Shown piece by piece: positions 39,601 through 51,600 of a stretch of DNA of 64,000 nucleotides (positions are counted from its first letter, which is position 1; every line of letters starts with the position of its first letter). The translations under genes were made by a program, and so were the position numbers. This stretch comes from Liolophura sinensis. Its lineage: Eukaryota > Mollusca > Polyplacophora > Chitonida > Chitonidae. Under the pieces are notes generated by a model that was not told the DNA's origin, made no database searches, and worked only from the letters and a program-made list of their open reading frames with translations. The stretch lies in contig NC_088304.1 in the NCBI RefSeq assembly GCF_032854445.1, forward strand, positions 4,338,001 through 4,402,000, in the 5' to 3' direction.

Positions 39601-42600
39601 GACTGGTATTCTTGTAAGTGTCCATAGACTGGTATTCTTGTAAGTGTCTATAAACTGGTATTCTTGTAAGTGTCCATAGACTGGTATTCTTGTAAGTGTG
39701 CATAGACTGGTATTCTTGTAAGTGTCTCTAGACTGGTATTCTTGTAAGTGTCTCTGGACTGGTATTCTTGTAAGTGTCTATAGACTGGTATTCTTGTAAG
39801 TGTCCATAGACTGGTATTCTTGTAAGTGTCTTTAGACTGGTATTCTTGTAAGTGTCTCTAGACTGGTATTCTTGTAAGTGTCTATAGACTGGTATTCTTG
39901 TAAGTGTGCATAGACTGGTATACTTGTAAGTGTCTATAGACTGGTATTCTTGTAAGTGTGCATAGACTGGTATTCTTGTAAGTGTCTATAGACTGGTATT
40001 CTTGTAAGTGTCTATAGACTGATATTCTTGTAAGTGTCTATAGACTGGTATTCTTGTAAGTGTCCATTGACTGGTATTCTTGTAAGTGTCTTTAGACTGG
40101 TATTCTTGTAAGTGTCCATTGACTGGTATTCTTGTAAGTGTCTATAGACTGGTATTCTTGTAAGTGTCCATAGACTGGTATTCTTGTAAGTGTCTTTAGA
40201 CTGGTATTCTTGTAAGTGTCTCTAGACTGGTATTCTTGTAAGTGTACATAGACTGGTATTCTTGTAAGTGTCTATAGACTGATATTCTTGTAAGTGTCTA
40301 TAGGCTGGTATTCTTGTAAGTGTCCATTGACTGGTATTCTTGTGTCTATAGACTGGTATTCTTGTAAGTGTCCATAGACTGGTATTCTTGTAAGTGTCTT
40401 TAGACTGGTATTCTTGTAAGTGTCTCTAGACTGGTATTCTTGTAAGTGTCCATAGACTGGTATTAATGTAAGTGTGCATAGACTGGTATTCTTGTAAGTG
40501 TGCATAGACTGGTATTCTTGTAAGTGTCTATAGACTGGTATTCTTGTAAGTGCCCATTGACTGGCATTCTTGTAAGTGTCTTTAGACTGGTATTAATGTA
40601 AGTGTCTCTAGACTGGTATTCTTGTAAGTGTCCATAGACTGGTATTCTTGTAAGTGTGCATAGACTGGTATTCTTGTAAGTGTGCATAGACTGGTATTCT
40701 TTTAAGTGTGCATAGACTGGTATTCTTGTAAGTGTCTTTAGACTGGTATTAATGTAAGTGTCTCTAGACTGGTATTCTTGTAAGTGTGCATAGACTGGTA
40801 TTCTTGTAAGTGTGCATAGACTGGTATTCTTGTAAGTGTCTCTAGACTGGTATTCTTGTAAGTGTCTATAGACTGGTATTCTCATAAGTGTCCATTGACT
40901 GGTATTCTTGTAAGTTTGCTTAGACTGGTATTTTTGTCAGTATGTATAGACTGATATTCTTTGTCAGTGTTGTCTGACTGTTTTCTTGTTTGTTCATCAC
41001 ATCATCAGCGCAGTGGTGAGAGCAGAGGCGTGTGTCGAATCTTTGGATATACTGCAGTGTAAAGTGGGGGTGAGAGAGGACATAGAGGGCACTCTGATGC
41101 CCATCAGGGGGGCAGTGGACGACTGTAACATTCCCCACTGTCAGGTAATAGTGTGTGAATTTATTTGTTTATTTATTTCAGTGATGTCTTTCACCATGCG
41201 TAGACAGTGAACTTCTAACACCTAGGCTGATTCCACAAAACGGTTTATGACTCAAGTCAAGATTTCGGTAGATCCAGGATCAATCCTGGGTTGAGTCACA
41301 CCTAAAAAGAGGAAGTTGTAACTTCCTTGCTTGGCGTTCAGCATGAAGGAGATAGTGCAACGATTAGTTGACCCATATCAGTATAATGGCTCAGGCGGGG
41401 CGGCTTAGTTGCCTTCGGTAAGCCGTCTGAGTGAAGCAGCACTAGAATCAGAGAGCGGTGGAAATCCGTCCTGCAACAAGGAGGCACATTACATGCACTC
41501 TAAAGATTCCTTCGCCGTTATATGACTGAAAAATTGTTAAGTACAACGTTAAACCACAAGCACTCACTCACTCAAGTCAAGATTTGAAATTACGATCTTT
41601 TTCAGCTTTAGAAATCAAAATTTTGGCCACCTCATCAATATTATTGATGTCACAATTTCAACTTCAACTCCCAGAACCACTGGACCATGGAGGCTCCCGT
41701 AGAGTATATTCATTGGGTACTGTAGAACACAGATTCATGCCAGCACACCAGAACTAATCATTCTTCCATGGATTTAATTTTTTTATATATTTGATGATTG
41801 TTTAACTCAATACTCAAGACTATTCCACATATACCATGGCTGAGAGTATTGTGGGTGGAAAAGACTGCAATGCCAGGGGTAAACCACCAACCTTTGGCTA
41901 GTAACTGGCAGACTTTTCCTTGGTGTGACATACACATATGATGACATATTATCGGTGGGAGACAAGTTGGCTTTATTGAGGGATCGTATCAAGCAGTTTG
42001 TATTAGTTTGTATGTCAGAGCACTTGCGACATCAAGGTAGTTCTCCAAATGATCGGCCAACTTGAAGCTGTAGTTAAAATTAGTAAGCGGTGGATTTGAA
42101 CCTGAGACCTCTTGGTAACCCTGATAGACACAGCTTAGCTGGAGACAGAGGTCTTAATTCAAATTTATCATTTATCAGTAATGTTTGTCTTTTTTTACAG
42201 CTGGATATTGATCAGAACAAGTATGTAAATGAGGGAGAGACGCGTATCATGGACATTATGTGCACTGAAGACCCTTCACTGTACTGTGACCAAGATGGCG
42301 CCACTTGCAGCTTTGAGATAACCATTTCATTTGCTCAGACCTCAGGAACAACACCAAGGTAGTGGTAATCCTTAAAGGCAAAGAAAACACTAACATGAAT
42401 TATATGTCAGATGAAAGACCATGAAAAACATTCTGATGTTTTAAAATTGCGTACTTGTTTGGAAAAATTCTTCAAAAATATATCGAGCTATTTTCATGGA
42501 CATTGTTTAATGATCTTTCACCTGATAAGCACTTCATTTCAGTGTTTTCTGTGCCAGTAATAATTTCCTCCAAATAAGAACGGTAACAATTGTCTTGTTT

Positions 42601-45600
42601 CAGTGATCCACTCATGAGTAAATCTTGAGAACAATTGGAATTTGAACACTTATGGCCTTATTGAAATCTTTTTATGTTTTAGTTTAACCGTTACATTTTG
42701 AATTTTTTTTTTTGTTTTGAATACACTGTCTGAAAGGTAGCAAAACTGCAGGTTTTGGAAGTGCAGCATATATTTATGCTTAATGTTAAAAAGAAACAGA
42801 TGATTGTAACTGCCCACATTCTATAAGAAAAATTTCTTGTATACGTATTTAGAGATTTGTGTGAAAAAAAGGCTTTTGAGCTCAACTGATTTTTCCGTAG
42901 CCAGAGTAATGGTGAGTTCAAATCCAGCTTCGACAGGTTCAGAATTGGCTTTGTTAGATACCTGACAATTAAAGGCTGTATGGTGAATTTTTTCTGGGCT
43001 CTTCTCTGGACTTGTCGAAGGTCATTAGTTCAATTACCCTAATCACTCCTGTTTAAGTGAAAAGCTCTTTAGTACATTAAGCAATAATGGGGTATCGGCA
43101 GATTTTCCTCCAACAAAAGGTGGCACGAGTGTGACAAAGAACTTGCATGTCACAAGTCCTTTGTTGCATGACATGGAACATGTTGGGTTTGATCTGTGAT
43201 GCATTTGGTCTATCCACTGTGACGTCACGCTGTTGGCACTTCAGTTGAATGCCAGCATCACTGAAAAGATGTAATATGTCCCTCTTCGGACTTCTGCCGA
43301 AATCCCATTATATGAATAAATAATATGAGTAAATTTGAATATTCCATTTTAAGCTAATCAGGAATAGTGTTTGTTTATATTTGCAGCTGTTCTGACGGAA
43401 GTTTCATACCTCAGTTAGTTGTCGGTAACCATGACAACTTGTCTGGGACCAGCTTCTGCGGTGTAGTTGTGGACGGCAGTAACTGGAATGAGACACTCTC
43501 TATACCCATCACAGCCGTATCGGATGGAAAGTTTGATGGCCAACAAGAATGGAGGGTTGCCTTGATGATGACAAAGTCGTATTCTGTCTCCAGCATAGCA
43601 GATTACTCAGTGCAGTTTGCTTCTTTTGATGTGAGAATTTAGTTGTTTTTTTTTAGAATACATTAGGGCTAATCTTTCATGCAGTTAAAGAGCTACACTG
43701 GTGTCTAACCTGAATGTCTGTGACCAAGGTGAAATGATAAGGATCCCTTTCCTAAATTGCTAAAAAAAATTGCACTGTATTAGAGAGGCTGTTATCAGTT
43801 TTAGAGGATAATAGAAAAACAAAAGTTGCCTGTTGCTTCCAAGTTTGCCTGGTTTTGACGTCATGCAAGAACACTTGACATTTCCTATTGATGGCGTATT
43901 GTCACAAATGTGGTCATGCTTCAAATGAGCATGATGTCATTCCAGCAGAACTACTACCTTATTGTAATGAATAGGCCTACTGTTATGTTACATCAGGGAA
44001 ATTTTACAGAAACTGCAGAGGATCTTGTTTTCATGACGCTTCACTTTTAGGCGCTAAATAGTGTTACACTTTTTAAAATCTCTGTTCCATACGGTATTTG
44101 TGATTTTTAATGTGTCCACCTGCTTTCTCTTGGGACTGAAGTTGCACTTATATGTTAATTAAGTCAGACAACCAAATGTCACTTGCAGCCTGTAACAGTG
44201 TACACGTTATAGGAATGTTTTTCAGTGAAATCATTACCAGTATTTATCATCCTTGGAGAGATACCGCTTTCCTACTTATCTGCGGTGTTGAGCTGTGCAT
44301 GACATGTAGATGAAGTACTCTGTGGTTTATGGGGCTTGCCTTATTTATTTATTTATTTATGTATTTATTTTTTTCATGGTGCATATATTACACCATACTG
44401 GTACTCAAGAATATTTCACTTACATGGTTGTGTCCAGCACAGTGATGAGAGGAGACAGGGCAAAGCGGGATCACACACGGGTTGGCTTGCTTTAATATGA
44501 TAGTATTACACTGTAATATTTGCTGTGTCATGTTGTTGTTGTTGCAGGTCACTGTGCTGGACATGGATCGCAGTGTTTCCACCTGTTCTGTCATTGCAGA
44601 TCCTCATATCAACAGTTTTGATGGCTGGTGAGTATACACCATTACCATGCCAAATACTGTTTCAAAGTCTGTAATACATGAAAAGTTAAAGGTGGAGAAA
44701 ACATAAAAGTTACATAAAATATTTTTTTCGATTTTTCTTCAAAGAGGAAAGACACTTGAAAGTCATTTTTGTATGGTGGGTATTTGGGACCATCTTTTGG
44801 TATGTAAACTCTTTGTGTAGTAAATGTTTTAAATGAGAATATAAATCATACCTTTCTTGAAATTTTTAATGACAAAATTGAGAAGGAAAATTTTATGTCT
44901 ATAACAATGATATAATGTATTATATATTTATTTATTATTTGATTGGTGTTTTTACTCAAGAATATTTCACTTACACGACGGCGGCCAGCATTATGGTGGT
45001 GGAAAACCAACGACCATCCACAGGTTGGTGACAGACCTTCCCACGTACGGCTGGAGAGGAAGTGATATAATGAAAGGGGTTACTGACATCACCACATTGA
45101 CCGTAACTTCAGCCATATTGTGGCAGAGTATGTCAGAAATGGTTATTAGTAATTCGTCTACTGTTGACGTGAATGTATGATGTTTATTTGCAGGTATCTC
45201 AGCGTTTACCTAGAAGGTGAATTTGTGCTAGCCAGGCATGGATCAGGAAGCTACGAGGTACTGTCTCTGTTTCCTAACAACCTCACTTATATACATATAT
45301 ACAATATGTGTGACACCGGTGTCACCATCGGTGTCAGCGTTGGTGTCCGCTTGAGCTTTTTTTATTAGCTGCTATACAATGGGCTCTCATACACTTTACT
45401 TGAATTGAATGTTAAGCTTTTAGTTGTGTTATGGGCTCTCATGTATGGACTGAAGGTTTAAGTTTAGCTGTCTAATCTGGAGAATGGTGTGTAAATGTAA
45501 CTCTGATGGAAGGCTAAGGCTTTTTTTTAACTCCCTAGTCTAAGATCTGGTGTCTAATTCTACACTCCGATGTAAGGTTAAAGGATTAATGTCCAGATTT

Positions 45601-48600
45601 CTTATTTATTTATAATGAGCTACCCCTGTGTATATTGTTAAATTGAGTGTAAAAAAGTACTGAAAAAGGGTGCATTTATCAGAGTAAATATGGCAGTTCA
45701 AGTCACTACATGATGAGGCTGGTTTTGTGCATTAGTTTCCACTAACGCTCGGTAGTCTCTGCCGAATTACATCATAGAAGTCCAACCTTCACGAGCTGTG
45801 AGAGCTTTGCCATTTAGTTCAGTGTTAAAAAAGCTGCAAGAGTCACAGCAGCCATATCAAATTTCTCCACAAAATGGTTTACTGCTCTGCATGCAGTTGT
45901 AAAGACAGGTCGTCGAAGGACCCTGGAGTTTGGTTTTTCAAGTTTCCAGACGATTTAGCCCTCAGGAAGGCGGTAATTTACAGCACAAGACGAAAGGATT
46001 TTGTACCCATCAAACATGGCCGTATCTGTTCTAGCCATTTACAGCTGAAAGCTACAGGAGGGATGGAGCTGAATTTCCACAATGGCATCTGCATACAGTA
46101 GTTATAAAATACTATGAACAGAACTGAAAACTGATAAATAGCTGATGTCTGTACACTAACGCAGACGCCCACCTCGTACATGTGCGTTTATTTATATTGT
46201 ACACGACTAAATAGGCAGAAGTTTTTCGGAATGCTAACAATAACATGTACCGGTACTTGTCGTCACGTATTCGTATGAGTTTAGAATCCCTCGGGAATAG
46301 ATTGATATTTACTGTGAAGCCAGAGGGAAAGAATAGTAAATAAATAGTAAGTCTTAAGATAAACACATGTTTATGTGTGTTCCAAGGTTATTTAGGTCAG
46401 CTAGACTTGGATTGGCCATCTATTATGTTACCTGCCGAACAGTACAGGGCAACCAGCTGGAGATGGGCTAAGGCAGTAAATCTATTGTTCTTGATGGATT
46501 TAAAGTCATTATTACTTTTCTTGGAAGCCCTCCAAGTAACATACTGTTTAAACAAGTTATAATCTTTATATTTATGACCAGTAGCTAAATTTGAACACTA
46601 ATCCTTTAAGCTTTTCTGAGTTCCTGTGCATCAGGATATATGGAATGAAAGTTAAGTTTTTTAGCTCTGCAGTAAGGAGAGGTATTGTGAGGGGAGGGAA
46701 AGTGTTGGTGTTGGTGTCCAGTTAAGTTTTTTTCACCTCATGTATAATGGGGTCTCATACATATTGCTTGAAATTAACTTTTTAATCTATTTACTTCAGA
46801 AAGCATATATCAGTACTTTTGATGACATGGACCAGAACTGTAATATTTTTACATGTAGCATGGACTTGAAAGGTAACTTCATTAGTTTCTACAGTTTTTG
46901 TCATGGGAATTGTTATTCAATCAGAAGGTGTGATGATGATATGTGGGGGTCAAAAACAATAAAATTGTACAGACGAGCTAGAATAGACTTCTTACAGCGC
47001 ATGTGCAGCTCCTTATGCTCACCTTACATCACTGCCACCTCTGGGCAGACTTGTCATTGAGAGCCAGTGCCACACAGGTAGGGTTGCTTTGACTGTTTAA
47101 TCAGCATTCATCAGCAAAATTTTTCCAGGTGTTGGTTGGAGACATATTTTACACTTACACATTAGTCAAAGGGAATGGATATGTGTAAAGTATTTAATAC
47201 TGTTAGAGACAAAGGATGAGACAGAGTTTATGTGTTTTCTGACATCACTTCCTGTCCTATCACCGTGACCCGAGTGACCTCAGCATTGTTGAAGGTTTCT
47301 GTACAGATTTTGCTAATGGTGGCAGAGATGTAAAGTGAACAGAGAGAATGGCGCATGGTGCTGTTAGGAGCATCGAGTGTGCTACCCACTAGTCATTCAC
47401 GTGTGAGATAAAATTGTTTTGCAGGTCCATGGCTGGTTCCAGTCGTGTGGAGGTGATGGATCCTGCACCTGTGCTGTTGCGGTGCGCTCGGGGGATGATG
47501 TGCTAGTCATTGACAGTTGTGACCGCCCTGATGGATCAGAGCTCCCCCTGGAGGCTACCTTATACAAAAATGGGGAGTTAACTCCGGGCACTGTCATTAC
47601 CTCAGACAATGAAGGCAGAGTGCACAAGGTCAGTTTATATGTCATGTATGCTGCTTTCTTGGCAAATCGTTCAGTCTTAAACACCAATAAAATATATATA
47701 AAGAAATCATTGTGGACCTAAGGTGATTGATTGAGTTCAACGATTACAAAACAGATGTTTCTCTTAGTGTCTCTGAGCTAAACAAATACCTTGTTGAGTG
47801 GTCTAAAGCAGTCTAGTACAAGGTGAAAGGAATATTCAAATGGAAATGGGTTTAAATCTTACCTTTAGCAACTATAACCAGCATGAGAGGATATTGTTTG
47901 AAAGGATGTCTCTATTTGATATATATCACTGACAGCGGGGTAGACTTGAGTTTGTGTGCCTCAGTTCCAACATAAGGATCACATGTGAGAAACTTTGGCC
48001 ATTCAGTAGTTCTGGTTTTACACCAGGAACTCGGATTTCCTCTGTCCATACAAGGTGGATATTGTATTTTATATGGTAGTATTCAGGGCCATATGTAGAA
48101 AAAACTTGAAGGGTCTGACCCCAAACTTTAAAGGTGACATTGTGACAGCGTGCATAAAGAAATTTTATGGAATGAAACAGAATGACACTTTTTGAGAGCT
48201 TCTTAATCTGTGAATGAAAGAAATTTGTATAAAACCTTAACTTTTTGTTGGTAAATCATTATATTTACATGTACTTGTTAGTTTTAATACAGCTTGATTA
48301 CATGTAGTTTGGTGCATGCTGAAACGTTTTCCAGAACTAAAATGGCTATAGATATGGCTCTGGTATTATATACATTAACCACCAGTCAATCAGTCAATCA
48401 GTCTGATGTGACTGTAAAGCCATTTTTATTCTGGACTGAGATCTGGTCTGTATGCGTTAACATTTTGCAGGTCACACTACCCAGTGGGACACACATTGTG
48501 ATTGAGGTGACCTCTAGGAAATACCTGAATGTTTGGATTCGGGCCTCACCTTCTGATTGGTCATCCACAAGAGGTGAGAGGTTATAGAACATGCTCTAAA

Positions 48601-51600
48601 AAGAGGGTAGAAGATTCTGGTACGTGTATGAATGATATATGGGAAATTTTCAATTAATGTATAAAGACACTGGAATGGGGAGCATTGTCTACCAAAAACA
48701 AGTGGATCCAAGCTATGTAGTTCTTTTCTTTAATCTGTTGATGTATTGTTTAATTATCGTGGGTTTTCGGGAGCCCATTTTGCTCCTGCCATATTAAAGA
48801 CGGTTATCATGTAAGTGAAAAATTCTTTAAAAAAGCATTCCGAATGAATAAATAAAGCAAAGGGGTAATTCACAAGCACTGTAGCATAACATCCAAGAAT
48901 GATGTGTTTTTTTTTCACAGCCTGGCCTGGCTTGAAAATAGATAATGCCCAATGGACTTGTGATGGCAGAAGCCATCTGCTACATTGCACCGTATATAAT
49001 TGAAGATTTCAAAATATTAGGTTGGTTAGTGCAGTAGCGCAGCGTGATGACCCAGCAGTCTCTCACCAATGCGGTCGCTGAGAGTTCAAGTCCAGCTCAT
49101 GCTGTCTTCCTCTCTGGCCATGCGTGGGAAGGTCTGCCAGCAACCTGCGGATGTTCCTTGGTTTCCTCCAGGCTGCCCGGTTTCCACCCACCATAATGCT
49201 GGCCGCCATCATATAAGTGAAATATTCTTGAGTACGGCGTAAAACACCAGTCAAATAAGTAAATAAATAAATCAAAATATTAGGCTGTTACATTATAAAA
49301 CCTTCAACTTTGGCAAGTTACTAATGAACTTGTCCATGTCTCATATGTACGCACCATACTGATGGCAGGCAATCAGTCATAAACACGTTCAACTGCATGG
49401 CAAACAGCCACGTGAGCGATGTTATTCTCTGTGTGTACTTCAGCCTTTTCACATGTTTGCAAGGTGTTTCAAGCATATTCTGAAGGCATTATTCTGTGTT
49501 GACTAATAAAATTTTAGTTTTTTGTGAAGCCCTCAAACTTGCCAATCCAACCATTTTAGTTTTGTCTTGAAAACTGAACATAAGTTGCACTGAATATTGC
49601 TCTTTCATTTGCAAAAAGGTTGAGGAAATACAGTAGTACTTATCACACAAAGGCTGTCAGTGGCATGCACAACTCTGGCACACCACTGACAGGCTCCATG
49701 CATTCCAAAAGCATTTGTTAGGGTAGTACTTATCAGACGAAGGCTTTCAGTGGCATGCACAACTCTGGCACACCACTGACAGGCTGCATGCATTCCAAAA
49801 CCATGTCTTAGGGTAGTACTTATCAGACGAAGGCTGTCAGTGGCATGCACAACTCTGGCACACCACTGACAGGCTCCATGCATTCCAAAACCATGTCTTA
49901 GGGTAGTACTTATCAGACAAAGGCTGTCAGTGGCATGCACAACTCTGGCACAGGACTGACAGGCTGCATGCATTCCAAAACCATGTCTTAGGGTAGTACT
50001 TATCAGACAAAGGCTTTCAGTGGCATGCACAACTCTGGCACACCACTGACAGGCTGCATGCATTCCAAAAGCATTTGTTAGGGTAGTACTTATCAGACGA
50101 AGGCTGTCAGTGGCATGCACAACTCTGGCACACCACTGACAGGCTGCATGCATTCTAAAAGCATTTGTTAGGGTAGTACTTATCAGACGAAGGTTGTCAG
50201 TGGCATGCACAACTCTGGCACACCACTGACAGGCTCCATGCATTCCAAAAGCATTTGTTAGGGTAGTACTTATCAGACGAAGGCTTTCAGTGGCATGCAC
50301 AACTCTGGCACACCACTGACAGGCTGCATGCATTCCAGAACCATGTCTTAGGGTAGTACTTATCAGACAAAGGCTGTCAGTGGCATGCACAACTCTGGAA
50401 CACCACTGACAGGCTGCATGCATTCCAGAACCATGTCTTAGGGTAGTACTTATCAGACAAAGGCTGTCAGTGGCATGCACAACTCTGGAACACCACTGAC
50501 AGGCTGCATGCACTCCAGAACCATGTCTTAGGGTAGTACTTATCAGACGAAGGTTGTCAGTGGCATGCACAACTCTGGCACACCACTGACAGGCTGCATG
50601 CATTCCAGAACCATGTCTTAGGTTAGTACATATCAGACGAAGGTTGTCAGTGGCATGCACAACTGTGGCACACCACTGACAGGCTGCATGCATTCCAAAA
50701 GCATTTCTTAGGGAAGTACTTATCAGACAAAGGTTGTCAGTGGCATGCACAACTGTGGCACACCACTGACAGGCTGCATGCATTCCAGAACCATGTCTTA
50801 GGGTAGTACTTATCAGACGAAGGCTGTCAGTGGCATGCACAACTGTGGCACACCACTGACAGGCTGCATGCATTCCAGAACCATGTCTTAGGGTAGTACT
50901 TATCAGACGAAGGTTGTCAGTGGCATGCACAACTCTGGAACACCACTGACAGGCTGCATGCATTCTAAAAGCATTTCTTAGGGTAGTACTTATCAGACAA
51001 AGGTTGTCAGTGGCATGCACAACTCTGGAACACCACTGACAGGCTGCATGCATTCTAAAAGCATTTCTTAGGGTAGTACTTATCAGACGAAGGTTGTCAG
51101 TGGCATGCACAACTCTGGAACACCACTGACAGGCTGCATGCATTCTAAAAGCATTTCTTAGGGTAGTACTTATCAGACGAAGGCTGTCAGTGGCATGCAC
51201 AACTCTGGAACACCACTGACAGGCTGCATGTATTCCAAAACCATTTCTTAGGGAAGTACTTATCAGTCAATGGCTGTCAGTGGCATGCACAACTGTGGCA
51301 CACCACTGACAGGCTGCATGCATTCTAAAAGCATTTCTTAGGGTAGTACTTATCAGACAAAGGCTGTCAGTGGCATGCACAACTGTGGCACACCACTGAC
51401 AGGCTCCATGCATTCCAGAACCATTTCTTACACCTTCATCTGCAATATTCAAGCAGGGAATATGGTGAAACCTTTTACAACTAGCCATTACCATTCCACA
51501 ATCTCACCACAACTAAACCATTGGGAGTAACATGTTCACAGGATAACTGTCAAAATCTTTAACTCTAGCTTGTATGAGCATATATTATTTTCCTTTTGTT

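Noticed and set aside
39364-40885. Minus-strand frames of 69-140 codons reading repeated RIPVY.HLQEYQS
   Set aside because: Translation of the 26-bp repeat; three units make 78 bp, so any frame stays open.
39105-40970. CRISPR-like array
   Set aside because: Direct tandem units without spacers, in a eukaryotic intron.
46377-46562. 61-codon frame after the THAP fragment as its continuation
   Set aside because: No domain match and separated by stops; cannot be supported.
49605-51200. 531-codon minus-strand frame as a protein gene
   Set aside because: Exactly follows the 90-bp satellite and ends with it; no flanking non-repeat coding sequence. Kept as a finding, not as a gene.
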